This document shows positions 37,700 through 49,701 of a stretch of 64,000 bases of DNA, piece by piece. This DNA is from Calycina herbarum (taxonomy: Eukaryota > Ascomycota > Leotiomycetes > Helotiales > Pezizellaceae). Position 1 is the stretch's first letter, and each line of letters begins with the position of its first letter. Under the pieces are notes generated by a model. It did not search any database, was not told the origin of the DNA, and saw nothing but the letters and a program-made list of their open reading frames with translations. The stretch covers positions 209,500 to 273,499 of the forward strand of contig LLEY01000084.1 of assembly GCA_001414485.1 (NCBI GenBank), given 5' to 3'. The translations under genes and the position numbers were made by a program.

Positions 37700-37960
37700 G
37701 GTGAAAATTGAAAAGAATGCTGCAGCTGCAGCGCAAGAGACAATTGAGAGATTCAGACAAGAATCGGGAGTTTGGCCCTGTTGCTGAAGTGAGAAGGAAC
37801 GCGGGTTATTGACGGTTTAAGAGCGGGTTACTGTATCCCTGTCAAACGCGGGGTGCCAGGGTGCCAGGGTGCCTCGGCGATCATCTTTCTGTCAAACAGG
37901 TGCCTTCCCTTTTAATAGTTGTAAGAAAACCCCTCCAGAAACACCATACACTTCCTCAAA
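37700..37960. promoter_or_regulatory. 261-bp divergent promoter of mccB and ivdA
   Basis: Start codons of the two genes are 261 bp apart and face away from each other. The region holds two copies of CTGTCAAAC (37839-37847 and 37889-37897). Four GGTGCC units also occur, three in tandem as GGTGCCAG from about 37,852. CGGCGATC lies between them. Shared control of consecutive leucine-breakdown steps is a likely role; the binding factor is not identified. Confidence 0.65.
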
Positions 37961-39370
37961 ATGACTTCAATAAAATGCCTCCGCACCCTCACGCGACCAA
38001 CCCTCTCCCTACACCCAATAACCAAAACCCTCTCCCTCTCTCAGCGGTATGCCTCCTCCAAACACCCTTCAGGGTTCGAACCACCCACCCAATCCGACCT
38101 CCACGAACTCCGTGACCGAGTTCAAGAATTCACCCGTCGCGAAATTCCCCCCGAAGTAGCCTCTCTCACCGATAAATCCAACTCCTTCCCCCCCGAAATG
38201 TGGTCCAAACTAGGGTCCGCAGGTCTCCTAGGAATCACAGTCGACGAGGAGCACGGTGGTCTAGCAATGGGATATCAAGCCCATTGTATAGTAATGGAAG
38301 AGATTTCTCGAGCTAGCGGGAGTATAGGATTGAGTTATGCTGCGCATTCACAATTATGTATAAACCAGCTACAACTCAATGGTTCAGATTCACAGAAAGA
38401 GAAATTCCTTCCTGGGTTGGTGGCTGGAGAGAAGGTGGGAGCTTTGGCGATGAGTGAGAGTGGTGCTGGGAGTGATGTTGTTTCTATGCGGACGACTGCT
38501 AAGGAAGTAGATGGTGGTTATTTACTCAATGGAACGAAGATGTGGATCACGAATGGACCAGACGCAGATGTCATAGTCGTTTATGCTAAAACCGAGCCTG
38601 ACGCTGGATCGAAAGGTATCACAGCTTTCCTTGTTGAGAAACAGTTCAAGGGGTTTAGTTGTGCGAGGAAATTGGATAAAATGGGTATGCGAGGGAGTAA
38701 CACCGGCGAACTAATATTCGACTCTGTCTTCGTCCCCAAAGAAAATATCCTAGGCTCACTAAATCGCGGCGTCAAAGTCTTAATGGAAGGTCTTGATATC
38801 GAGCGCTTAGTTCTCTCCGCAGGACCGTTAGGAATAATGCAAGCAACGCTCGACGTTGCCCTCCCCTTCACTCACCAGAGAAAACAATTTGGGATTCCAA
38901 TTGCTCATAACCAATTGGTGCAGGGGAAACTGGCAGATATGTATACGAAGCTTCAAGCTTCGCGGGCTTATACGTATGAGACTGCTAGGAAGGTGGATGA
39001 GTTAGGGGAGATTAAGACGCAGGATTGTGCCGGAGCGATTTTGTATGCGGCTGAGAGGGCGAGTGAGTGTGCGGCGGATTGTATACAGTTGCTAGGTGGT
39101 ATGGGGTATGTGGAGGAGATGCCTGCTTCGAGGTTGTTGAGGGAGTGAGTTCCATTTTTTCCTTGCTCAAGTTGACTGAGAAACTTTCCTAACTTTGAAC
39201 AGTGCGAAATTGTATGAGATCGGAGCGGGAACGAGTGAGATCCGAAGAATGGTTCTGGGAAGAGTGAGTTTCCCTTCCCTGGTTCTCTTAAGTGGACTTG
39301 TTTTCTCAAAATTAGTCTTACTAACTTCTTATAGGCTTTCAATAAGGAGTATGCTAGCTATGCCTCATGA
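37961..39370 (+). CDS. ivdA: Isovaleryl-CoA dehydrogenase, mitochondrial
   Basis: Three exons, 37961-39144, 39203-39263 and 39335-39370, give 426 aa. It oxidises isovaleryl-CoA to 3-methylcrotonyl-CoA, passing electrons via FAD to the electron-transfer flavoprotein; the product is the substrate of the MCC enzyme next door. A basic presequence covers about the first 33 residues. Acyl-CoA dehydrogenase signatures are present: MSESGAGSD near 164-172 and the C-terminal LLGGMGYVEEMPASRLLRD followed by AGTSEIRR. The catalytic base typical of isovaleryl-CoA dehydrogenases is E281 in LDIERLVL, which separates it from most other acyl-CoA dehydrogenases. Both introns carry GTGAGT donors. Confidence 0.95.
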
Positions 39371-40318
39371 GTATAATGTTGCTTTCTGGGTCAACCAGAA
39401 AATACCCGTCACGCTAAGCGAGTATAAATTGCATTTTGTTGAATTTGAAGTTCTCGTCTAGCTTCACAATCTACGACATTGGGAAGGCGTTTTGATCATA
39501 TAGATAGCTTTTACCAAAATTATAACCGAAAATATTTCAAATCAGTAATCACTGAGACAATGAATTTATCAAAAAAAGAGTATCCATCACGTTAAGCAAA
39601 TCTGAACTTCACTCGACTAATTTGAATTTCCCAAAACGCAGGGAGAACGGAGTCTTCTAAACTTTGTTACGGGAAACGTAATTCTCTCTTCATCCACTTC
39701 CTCGTTGCCCATTCCAATAGAGGGAGTTTTGGCAATATAGTTAAAAACTTTGTTCTTGATAAGAAGTGATTTCACAACAAGACTAGAGAATTGCCCATCG
39801 CGTTGAAAAGTACGCCACAAGTCCAACCCTCGTTCGTCGAATTTAAATCTCTCAAACCAACGGAAGAAAGAAAATTTTTACAACCCTTCTTACGACGAAC
39901 ATAATTCACTGATCTCCCCCATTACCAAAATCAGACGGACCACTACAAAACCAAACCCCAAGCAATAATATGTTTGAAAAGATTAAAATAAAATAGGGTA
40001 TAAGCGGTATGGTATAACACAGATGTTCCCTTGCCCTTCCCAAGGGGTGCCCCATATCCCCATTCCCCAAAAAGTGCGCCCAAGTAGTATAAAAACAGAA
40101 CAGACCCCATGTGCCCTAACCTATCCATATGTTGCTGCAGATAAAAAACTCCATTTTTCAGGTTGTTTCGTACCAAGTATTTACCAATTGTCCACGCCAA
40201 TTCCAAATCCAGTTCCTGTTCAGTTCCTTTCAGTTCATGCCAGATCCCAGATTCCCATCCTCAATGCTCACTTCTTTTTCCTTTGCTGACTGATTGCACA
40301 CTATACAAGAGAATATCA
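39371..40318. other. Convergent intergenic region with degenerate repeats
   Basis: It lies between the 3' ends of ivdA and the PHD-finger gene. Three diverged copies of a ~60-bp unit occur at about 39,402-39,463, 39,583-39,640 and 39,787-39,850, each with a CA(T/C)C(A/G)CGTT/CTAAGC-like start and a GAATTTGAA/GAATTTAAA-like end. No gene is supported. Confidence 0.45.
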
Positions 40319-42447
40319 TCACGTAAACTCCTTCTGCCACTTCACAAGCCGCCTCGTAAGAGCATCCATCATCTCCAAACAAGTCAAATCCTTAAACTCC
40401 TTCTCTTCTTCCCCCTCATTCGTTCCCGTTCCTTTCTCCCCATTAATTTTGATCATCGGTAATCCATCGGCAATCCCCCTTATCGTCTTCTCAGCCGCCT
40501 CTGCGCTACCCGGAGACATCGATTCGCCCGCCATCTCGACTTGTATTCGTGAGATGTAATCAGATATTGCTGACACCCGTTTCCTCATATCTCCCATTGA
40601 GATTTTACTATTAGCACTCTTTGATTTCGCCGACTTCCCGCCTTCATTATTCGAGTTCTTATTTCCCAAGGCGTGAGGAGTTTCGTCTGCCCTCGGTACG
40701 TCCCTAGATTGTGATCTCTGAGGAGAGTGATTGTCCCCTTCTTGTAAATCACGATCTTTTGTGTATTGATTCTTCCCCAGCTTTCCTTTCCGCGAGTTCG
40801 GTGGCCTGCCACCCTTTCTGTGCGAGGTTGGTGGTTGTACCGCTGGCGGGGGTGTATCAGGGGCTGGAGGTTCGAGGACTACTGCTGGATCTATAGGCTG
40901 AGGAGGGGCGACTTCTGTTGTTTTTTCCGTGGTTTTTGTTACGGTTGGTCGCACTGTTGCGAAGGGAATATCTTCCGAAGGTTCCGAATCTGTAATTCCC
41001 AAATATAAGCAAGTATTGTTTCCGGAGCAATCTGCTTTCCTTACCTTCAATCCTTCGACGTTCAGCACGCCCTTTCCTCTTATTTGCTGCCTCCTGTCTA
41101 GACTTTTCTCTCTCCTCTCTCATTTCCTTCTCTCTGTGATTTCGAGCTGCAGCCCCTCTGATCTTCTTTGCGCCGATTGGGCGTCCGTTGATACCATCGT
41201 CGGAATCTGCCTGAGGGGTCTGCTGCGGATCGCGAGACGGAGAAGGGGAGGGCGATAACGTTCTTTGTCGTTTAGGACCATCTGGTTTCCTGCATATATA
41301 TAAGTGGCCATTCCCAAAATCATGATTGGAATCAGATTGTGCTTACTCTTCACTATCGCTGCGGCCTCGTTTCTCCCGCCTTGTTGTTGCGACAGTTCCA
41401 CCATCAGTACTTTCTCCGCTCTTCTCCCCTTTACTAGCCTCTATCGCTCGGCGCAATTGTTCCTCTTCGTCATAGGCGGCATCCCTACTATTCATTGTAG
41501 ACCGTCGTTTTGCGCTCTGGAGGCTCGAAGAGGGGCGCCCGCTTTTGCTACCCCGTGGAGATCGGGTACCATCTTTCGAAAAGGAGGCGGCTCGTGAGGT
41601 TGTGCGCGACAGGCTTTGATACAGGGGAAGATAATGCGAATAACGTTGCCTACGTCCCATCATGTTAGCGGATTTTCAGAATAAGTTGTAATAAATGGAG
41701 TTCTCATGTCGCCATTTCGTTGGATTCGTAGCAGACAGCCTTGTGAGACCTGATCTGCGCCACCTGCTCGCATTGGGGCTGAAGGCGATCGAATTCTCAA
41801 GTTTGTTTGGGGTTCTCGAACAATTGAAAGGGAGCATACCCATTTGGCGCAGCAAATATCTTGTGCAAGTCCTTGCGACATTCTTCGCAGAAATATTCGT
41901 CTGGGCTCATGTCTTCGTTCATGATGCCCACACAATATCCATGCTGCCACACTTTGCAAACGTCGCATTGCAAGAAGAATCCAGCACCATCCTCTGTTAT
42001 ATCTGCGACTGAGATTATAGGTTCTTCAATGCCATCTTTTATGCCCTGATTGCTATCCTCCTCGCCGAGTTGTGGGGGGCCTGGGTACTCGTCGAAGCCA
42101 CAAATACAGCGAACTGCTTCGTCGTCGTCGGCATTCTCTTCAATGCCATTCGTACTCTCTATTTGAGTTGTAGGAGGTTTGGGTGCCTTTTCTTTGTCGT
42201 CGCCACGGCCGCGCTTTCGACGTGTCTGAACAGCGTCTTCAGCGGGGGTCGCGATGGCATCATCGGGAGGTTCTGACGATAGCGAGCCCGAGGGCGTCGA
42301 CTTGGGAGGGGATTCGGTCTTGGGATTCGATCGAGTAGCTCGCTCGGCGCGACCAGAGGAGTTTGAGGAGGCGGAGGAATGATGTGGATTCGATTGTAGA
42401 GGTTGGCTCGAACGAGCGGCCCTTGAGGAGCGCCGAGCAGTGTCCAT
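40319..42447 (-). CDS. cti6: PHD-finger protein, Cti6-like subunit of the Rpd3L histone deacetylase complex
   Basis: Four exons, 42447-41840, 41649-41347, 41289-41045 and 40989-40319, give 608 aa. A PHD finger spans about residues 114-194 with the ligands RCIC, CDVC, HGYC and CEEC (C4HC3), and an acidic insert after the first pair. The flanks are Ser/Pro/Arg-rich and disordered, with a Glu/Arg-rich helical stretch near the middle (REKEMREEREKSRQEA). The C-terminal block ending RRLVKWQKEF is conserved in fungal Cti6-type proteins. PHD fingers of this group read histone H3 tails and recruit deacetylase. The first intron is 190 bp, long for this genome, but the join NGQRYSHYLPLY restores the conserved continuation. 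Its orthology is inferred from layout and motifs. Confidence 0.85.
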
Positions 42448-43740
42448 CTTGGATCAGTATTTTGTGCAAGAGGTAATCGTACAGTATTAGGAAGGGATAA
42501 GAAGAAGATCTGCGAGCAAAAGCGCGTTGGCAGATGCCGAATTGAGGTAAAATTCTCGTGGTGGATGGAGGCAAGTTGAGAGGAGCTCCAATCGGTCGTA
42601 TTTGTAAATGGCGACCACTCGTCAGGGCGAGGGAAAAGAAAGTCGAATTGAGCTGTTGAATAGGATTCGAGATCCTAGAGCGACGAGGAGAAATCCGCGA
42701 CCATCAAACGAGAGAAAGAGGAGGATCGAGGGGTCATGGTCGGTGGTGGGCGAGGAATGGCAAAGGAGGAGAAATAAGTTCGTAGGACGACTGCAACTGC
42801 ACCAAGGACGGACGAGTAGCTCCCCCACTCACTTCTCGGCCTCTCTCTCGCTCAGGGCACCTCCAGCGAGGAGCCCAGCCTGTGCTTCGGCCGCCGTAGC
42901 CTTTCCAATTTAGCAGTGTCACGGCTGCCACGTGATTGAAGCATAGCATAGCGTGCCCGGGCCGGCCTCGGGGAGCTAGCGGATCGGTTTGGGGGACTAG
43001 GGTATATTCCTAAGCCCAATGTTGAACAGATTGCTGGCACTACCAGCACACTACCTACGAACACTACGCCCATCACATCCCCATCAACAACACCAAAATT
43101 GCCCTCGACCCGAAATCTTGCTGCCATTGACGGTCCCCTTTCGCTTGGATACTAGTCACTTTCCGTCTTCCTCTTTGTCGTTCTACCTGTCGCTCTCTTC
43201 CAGCTGTTCAGTCAGCCACTTTACCTTGCGTGTGCGGCGTCATTTTGGAGTGCTGAGCAATCGGAGAATACTGTACGTCCTGAACAATACCGTTCGACAA
43301 CACCAGGCCCAGAACTACCACCTGCCGACTTTTCTGGTTCTTTATATCATTGGAAAAGGGGGGGATATTTGCAAAATATTTTAAAGGGGCTATTTAGGGG
43401 ACTCTGGCTGATTTACGATTTCAGAAAAAGATAGGGGAGAAGGAATTTCAATCTTGCTCCTTTTGTGATCGAGACCTCCAGTCGCTTGATCCATCATCAA
43501 CTACCCTTCATTCTGAAAAGCGTGTTATATCTTGTGGGCTGGCATTCTCGCCATGTCCATGTCTGTGATGGGTACGCTGGTCCCCAAATCCTACTCCGCC
43601 ACATTGAAGTTGGGGAATATATTCTTCTCAACTCAGGAGATAACGTGGGAATATATGTTGGAAACTGCTTGCCCTCGGAATCGTGGCTGACTCTTGCATC
43701 TGGAACCATTCTAGGTTACTCTCCCGAATCACCAAGAGAC
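42448..43740. promoter_or_regulatory. 1.3-kb divergent intergenic region
   Basis: It holds the promoters and 5' untranslated parts of the cti6-like gene and the next gene. A CACGTG motif lies near 42,930. A 101-codon plus frame (42608-42913) is Arg/Ser-rich and looks like chance reading of GA-rich DNA. Confidence 0.45.
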
Positions 43741-45425
43741 ATGTCCCCCGATACTGGCTCCTCTTACCCAGAACGGCCCATTCGACCCATGCCCAAGAGA
43801 CGTCTCCGTGAGAGACTCTCCCCAGACGTAGCCGATTCCATTCGATACCCTCCTACACCAAAAAGCACAACCCCCCTGTTCTACCACCCTTACAATGCGA
43901 GGGAAGAGGTTGGAGTAAATGGCGTGGTAGAATCTCAGCATCCGAGTGAGAGGGAGAGAGCAGAGGAAATGGAACGTGGTTATATTACTAGGAAGTGCGG
44001 AGACGAGCTTGATAGCGATGAGGATGATGCAGCCTATAGGAGCCGAATCTATTCAAGACATTCGGAAACCACGACTGGCAGATCATACCGCTATGTTCAG
44101 AAACCTGAGAACAAGAACCCAAACCCCCAGGCCCCAGCTTCGAATGCTTCTTCGGCGGATAGTTATGACTCTTTTGAGAATACAAACAACAAGAAAAAGA
44201 GAAAGATCCCAACACCTGGAGATACGGCATTAAACGGAGGTCATTTATCGAATGATTTGGCTGGCATGGGAGTTGCTGACGATATAGCGGAGGATGTGAC
44301 TCCTGCAAGTTACCACAGTCCCGGGACTGTCGCTTCTCAAGGTCTTTCTGGTCCGGGAAGAGGCAGGTACGGTCGCATCAGAAATGGAAGGAGCCCTCTT
44401 AGGACCTTGTCTGATCCAAATTGGGGAAACGGTCGAACCTCAAAACAACGTTAGTAAAAATGCCCAAAAGAACGTTGCGCATCCCTTCTCTTGCTAACAC
44501 GCATAAAGCGGATACTCCAGGCATCATAACCTATGCTATAGCCAATGCAAACGCAAACAAGAATTCCATTACCCCCGCCAGAGGTCAGGAAAACTCCAGC
44601 TTGCTACAACAACAAGCTGCCAAGAAACCTGCCACCGCATCGACACAATTCACTTTTACCTGCAACTCGCAAGTGCCAAGTTACCCCGGACCACCCACTC
44701 CACACCAAACCCCAAACAACTCGAGGATGAGCACGCATGCCACGCAAACAAGCCCCAACATGTCTACCCTGACCACCGCTCAAGCAATTGAGCGATCCAA
44801 GCAAAACATTGCCGCAGCTCAACTTCAAAAGCAGCCTCCGCAACCTGCACCTGCCAAGAAGAAGAATCGGCGCCGAACTGGTAAAGAATATTTGATTGCG
44901 GCTCGTCAACGACGACAACAACAAGAGTTCAAGAATTATCACCATCCCCCATCTGCCGAAGATGTCTGGATCTGCGAATTCTGTGAATACGAACGTATCT
45001 TCGGTACGCCACCAGAGGCTCTGATCAAGCAATATGAGATCAAGGATAGGCGCGTTAGGAAACAAGAGGCAGAAAGAAGGAGATTGTTGGAAAAGGCAAA
45101 GATGAAGGGACGAAAAGGAAAGAAGGGAAACAAGGGCTCGGCGAAGAATACCTCGACCACTCAAGATCGACAAACGTCGAACCAGCATGCTCCTCAATCC
45201 GCACCCATGAACTCGAATTCGAATCATAGTCAGAGCCAAGGCACGCAGAGCGACTACTATGAGAACGACTACGAACATGACGATAGCCAACCTGAGGAAG
45301 ATGCTGAAGATACCCAACCACCGCCACCGCCCTCTCCAACCGGCCCACTCAAGCGCCAAGGTGAAGTTGTACATCCCGATCACGGCAGGCATCGTTTTGT
45401 CAATAGTGCAATACCGGTATCTTGA
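43741..45425 (+). CDS. Conserved-looking fungal protein, basic and low-complexity, no known domain
   Basis: Two exons, 43741-44449 and 44509-45425, with a 59-bp intron that carries a perfect GCTAAC branch site, give 541 aa. The frame stays open upstream to 43465, but the start at MSPDTGSSYPERP gives a better-looking N-terminus. The first half has Arg/Pro-rich motifs (RPMPKRRLRERLSP) and a Ser/Asp/Asn-rich linker. The second half has a Gln/Pro-rich stretch, a basic KKKNRRRTGKEYL segment and a short WICEFCEYERIFG block whose two cysteines could be half of a zinc site, followed by a Lys/Arg-rich helix, an acidic tail and a polyproline run. A nuclear role is plausible; I do not recognise the function. 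Confidence 0.7.
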
Positions 45426-46591
45426 GGCTTTTCAGTTTCTATCACGAGTGTCGTCGCATATCAGAAAGCTGAGGCTATCCAAGCTTTCCTTCAACAAGAA
45501 ACACCCTCTCGGCTGCAACCTTCCGACCCGAGAGCCTCACCTTTCTGGCTACACTCTTCTTTTTCCTACGTCATTTCAGAATATTGCGAGCATTGCATAG
45601 AGCGTTTCTCCAGCATCAGGATGCAAGCAATACCACCATACACCAACATCCCCTTCCCCTTCACATTTCCCCTTGTAATTGTTTTCTTCCCCCTGCATCA
45701 CTCCTCTCACAAGACATACATGGTTCCGGCAGAATCATTTCATACCGGCCCAGCTCCGTGGTATTTAGTCTACACACACGCCAACTTTTTTTGGCGATAG
45801 GTTGAAGGATTACTGGAAACCCCCCAATATTGGACTTGGAGCTGTACATTCACCAATTGAAAATAGCGTGCTCTAGTAGCTAGCCATTGCCCCACCAATA
45901 TAATATCATTCCCATCAATCAGTGCATGCTCTTTGATTTTGAACTTTGAATTGGCAACATGTTGCAGTGACTATATACTCATCTATCTACAAGTATTTGC
46001 TGGACTTGGTAAGTAATCAACAAGTACCTTCAAATTCATTTCATCCGTCTTAGTCCGTCTTTAGCCCGTCTCCAAATCAACGAGCTGGCCAGCCACCAAC
46101 CCCTCCTTTTCCCGCCCACATCTAGGCTCTAGCCGCCTAGATACTCATTTTTGTGATGCATAGAGGGGTTGTATACAACATAAGCAGGGTTCCGAATCCT
46201 TCACGCTGCAACGGCCGGTGATAAGAGAAAGAAAGATGGAGGGGGCGGGACAAGCCGTTTCCTTCAATGGCGTGTAAGTGGTTGCTTATTTGGGTCTAGT
46301 ATGGGTGAGCCGCTTTTCGATTTCAAAAGTGGAGGTGGGGATTCGCAATTCGGATTTGAACCACGTTTTCCGAAGATTAAAATTTTGAGTTTGTATATAT
46401 TTTTACCTATAGGTGAGGATCTTTGAGATATTTCCCCGAGGTTTGCTTGCGTTACAGTCGTATCTACCGGTACTGGTTTTGTTCTTTGCCGTGGCCTTCT
46501 CTGATTTGTCGACCCTTGCTCAACCGCACGATAAGTACGATAGAATAGGAAAAGTAGAGAGCAACTGTCGTGCAACGAAACGAAACGTACG
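45426..46591. other. 1.2-kb tandem intergenic region, no gene seen
   Basis: It holds the terminator of the preceding gene and the promoter of the methyltransferase. Frames of 60-110 codons on both strands show no coding character. Pyrimidine-rich stretches lie around 45,650-45,700 and 46,090-46,140. Confidence 0.5.
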
Positions 46592-48484
46592 ATGAGTTCG
46601 AGTGCGTCTGCTCCTTTGGACCCTTCGGCGAGTACATCAACGGAGAATTCTGCTACGAATGAGAGTGGGGGAGTTGTTGTTGAACCGCAACGGCCTGGGG
46701 TCGCGCAGGGTGAGGTTTCTTGGGGGGAAGGGAGTGCGCCGTCTATTCCTAGTGTGGATAATGAGAATGAGAATGTGCGTTTTTGCCCTCGATTTCACGT
46801 CTCTATCCTTGGCTGGGTTTTTGGTGTTTGGGTTTTGATGGAAGTTGACTTGTGAATTTAGGGAGGTGACACCGATTCTGCTATTGGGGGGATGAGTGCT
46901 ATGTAAGTTTTGAGATATGAAAGGGGAGGAGAGGTGAGTGATGGCTGATGATGGATAGGACGAGTACGCAGAGTCTGAGGAGTAGTATTTATACCGATGT
47001 TGAGGAGAATGGGAGGACGTATCATCGGTTTAAAGAGGGGAGTAAGTTGACTTGCTGTTTTTGATTTGAGCCTTGACTAAGAGGTTTTAATAGAATATCC
47101 GTTGCCTAATGATGCGGTTAGTACAAAATATCATGGGTATGAGTTGAGTTGAGGACTTGGCTAATGAAGGTTGGGTGACAGCAAGAACAAGAAAGATTAG
47201 GTTAGTCTGCATTTTTTCGAGAGGGAGGTGAGGGGGTAGGTTGGAAAGGAGTAGCTGATGGGAATAGATCTCCAACATGCATTATTTGGTGTGACTTTGG
47301 AGGGAAAGTTACACCTAGCACCCATTTCAGATAAAATTGAGAATTGTCTTGATATAGCAACGGGTATTTACTCACAACCTCTACCCCAAACCTCTTCACC
47401 ATTCTAACAAGTGATACAGGCACCGGGATTTGGGCAATAGAATTCGGTAAAGCCTCTCAATCAAATCGTTCTGTAAATTGGATTTTCTAACACATTATTT
47501 GCAGCCGAGAAATACCCAAATGCTAGAGTTTTGGGGACGGATCTTAGTGCTATCCAGCCTTTATAGTAAGTTGAAACTTAGTTCACGCGAGTTTCTCGAG
47601 GGAGCTTTGGTTTTTACGGGAAAAGCGCTAATGCAATAATGTCAAGTGTACCGCCGAATTTGCGATTTGAGATCGATGATGCGGAGGACGAATGGATATT
47701 CTCGGAGAGATTTGATTATATCCATGGACGAGCTTTGTTGTCTTGCTTTAAGGAGCCTTCTTTTGTTAGTAAGTTATACTCTCCTTCACTTCTCTGAACT
47801 TCTCGCGGTAGTCAAGTTGATTCGATGTTACTCACACACTCTCAGTCCAACAAGCCTTCAACTCCTTGACTCCCGGCTCCTATCTTGAACTTCAAGACGG
47901 AACTTTCCCCTTCCAATATATCGGCCCACCGCCAGTTGACTCGGCAATTTATAAATGGAATCAGCTCGTCGTTGCCGGGGCCGCGGCGTCCGGTCGTCCT
48001 TGGACAAACACGGCCCATTACGCACGCTGGATGCGCGAAATTGGATTTGAAGACGTTGTTGAGAAACAATTTTACTGGCCCACCAGCGCCTGGGCCAAAG
48101 GCGATTACTTTAAGAAAGTTGCGGCGTACTGGCAGGCAGATTTCTTGAATGGAATTGAGGGCATTAGTTTTAAGGTTATGGGGAAGCTTGGGTGGGAGGC
48201 GGAGGAAATCAAAGTCTTTTGTGAGAGGGTTAGGGAGGATGTTAGGGATGTGGGGATTAAGGCTTATTTGCCTATGTGAGTTTTTTGTTTTCTTCGGTTG
48301 CCTGTTGTTTTGGTGTCCTTTTTGACTTTGCTGTTCGAATTTGATAAGATGCGAGTGGTGAGGAGGTGAAAAGAGAGGAATAGGACTCCGCTAATGTTTA
48401 ATGTGCAGAACTGTTGTTTATGGTAGGAAACCATTAGGAGCGACACCAGTTGCGAGTACCGAGTCTGTGGCTGAGACGGCTTGA
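46592..48484 (+). CDS. SAM-dependent methyltransferase, LaeA-like, with 11 exons
   Basis: I place exons at 46592-46774, 46862-46902, 46959-47041, 47094-47116, 47182-47200, 47268-47363, 47420-47446, 47505-47565, 47647-47768, 47846-48275 and 48409-48484. They total 1161 nt, 386 aa, and every join keeps frame. The core is a class I methyltransferase: motif I DIATGTGIWAIEFA with the acidic end GTDLS, then FDYIHGRALLSCF and PGSYLELQDG. Such proteins are usual around LaeA-type regulators and secondary-metabolism enzymes; the substrate is unknown. The first 60 residues are Ser/Glu-rich and disordered. Exons of 19, 23 and 27 nt make automatic prediction likely to fail here. One junction (FVIQQAF) relies on the GTAAGT donor at 47769. 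Confidence 0.82.
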
Positions 48485-49701
48485 GATTTTACTTGTCACA
48501 AAGGAATACATTTCTCTCTCTCTTTCTCGAAGACTTTCAGAATGGCAGCATATGCATAGAACTTTATTTACGGCCAAGTTAGAAAGCTAGGCTGTCAATT
48601 ATAGACTAAGTGTTTACCCTCTTCGCTTTTATGGTCGACCAGCTTTCTTTCTTTCAGAAATGGAAGGCATGTCTTCTCAAACAAGCCTTTTTGGTCAGTG
48701 TGGGAAACGAGTTGAGTCGAGTTGAGCTGCGAATTCCTGCTCTGCTTCAAGTTTCTCAGAGTAAAATTGAGTAGTTCGGAGTCAACCGGTTACATGCCGA
48801 ATACCTATGGGCGATACCGGAGCACTTTAGTGAGCTTTAAACTCAGGTGTTTTCGAAGGCGGGGGGCGTGAGGAAGGGAGAGAATAGAGAATCGATGTGC
48901 TAGGTAGGAAAGGAGATTATGTCTTGAGTCTCCAACCTACTCTTTGGTGGAATAATCTCCTTGAAATGGATACAAGAGAAGTGGGCATTGCTCTAGGACA
49001 TCCCTCAATCTCAATGTGCGAACTATCCTTGATATATTGTAGCTATATTGTTTGAGAACTTCTAGGAGAATTAGGAAACGACTTTTTGATTCTTCTAAGC
49101 CTTCTCAGACAATACCTTCTAATTATGCTAAACTATTTCGAATAATGAGATAGAAGAGTGCCGGAGAGCAATGACCGATCCTCTTACAAATGATATGAGA
49201 TTACCTGCGAGTATGCGAGTGGGAGAGGAGGATGAGGGTTTGGTAGAAGAACTTAAGCGAGTCCACGCGGCTATTTATTAGTAAACCCGAGGATCGGTGA
49301 CCTTAGTAATAACAACGCAAAATCACTGGTCGGCTCCCTTGCTCCGCCAGAGAGGAGGGGAAGCGACTAATAGTAACTAGTTCTCATCCAAGGTCACCTA
49401 TTGGACGATCGGAGATAAGCTCTAACGCGATACTATTATTGCCGTCGGCATTTATAATGGGTCCACAGCAGCGACCCAGTAAGAAGAGTTTCGTTGTCGG
49501 GGATAAGGTACTAAATGTGGAGTCGCTTATCGAAAAAAGGAGGTTGAAAGGTTCACCAAGTTATCCCCAGATGAAGAGAATTAACGATTCCCTCTCATAG
49601 GAAGCAAGGTACAGTCAACTAGCTTATATCTAACCCTTCATTTCTTTCTATTCAACCTTTTGAACATACCAGCCTCCAACCCATGGAATTATTCATCAAC
49701 A
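48485..49701. other. 1.2-kb intergenic region with a dispersed repeat and a hairpin
   Basis: An 11-bp perfect inverted repeat AAGGAGATTAT / ATAATCTCCTT lies at 48910-48920 and 48952-48962. The dispersed repeat copy 2 is at 49061-49181. From about 49,300 to 49,620 the sequence has no open frame but looks like decayed foreign DNA. The promoter of the epimerase-like gene is at the right end. Confidence 0.5.
49061..49181. repeat. Diverged dispersed repeat, copy 2
   Basis: It aligns with 35511-35629 in the same orientation. The best block is around GAGATAGAAGAGTGCCGGAG. There is no CpA depletion here, so this copy has not been heavily RIP-mutated. Confidence 0.55.

Noticed and set aside
44604..45392. 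262-codon minus frame, Leu/Arg/Ser-rich
   Set aside because: It mirrors the Gln/Pro/Lys-rich exon of the plus-strand gene at 43741-45425, whose intron and frame fit much better.
46160..46380. Possible tRNA from GGTTC-like boxes near 46,186 and 46,355
   Set aside because: The stems needed for a cloverleaf do not pair on either strand.
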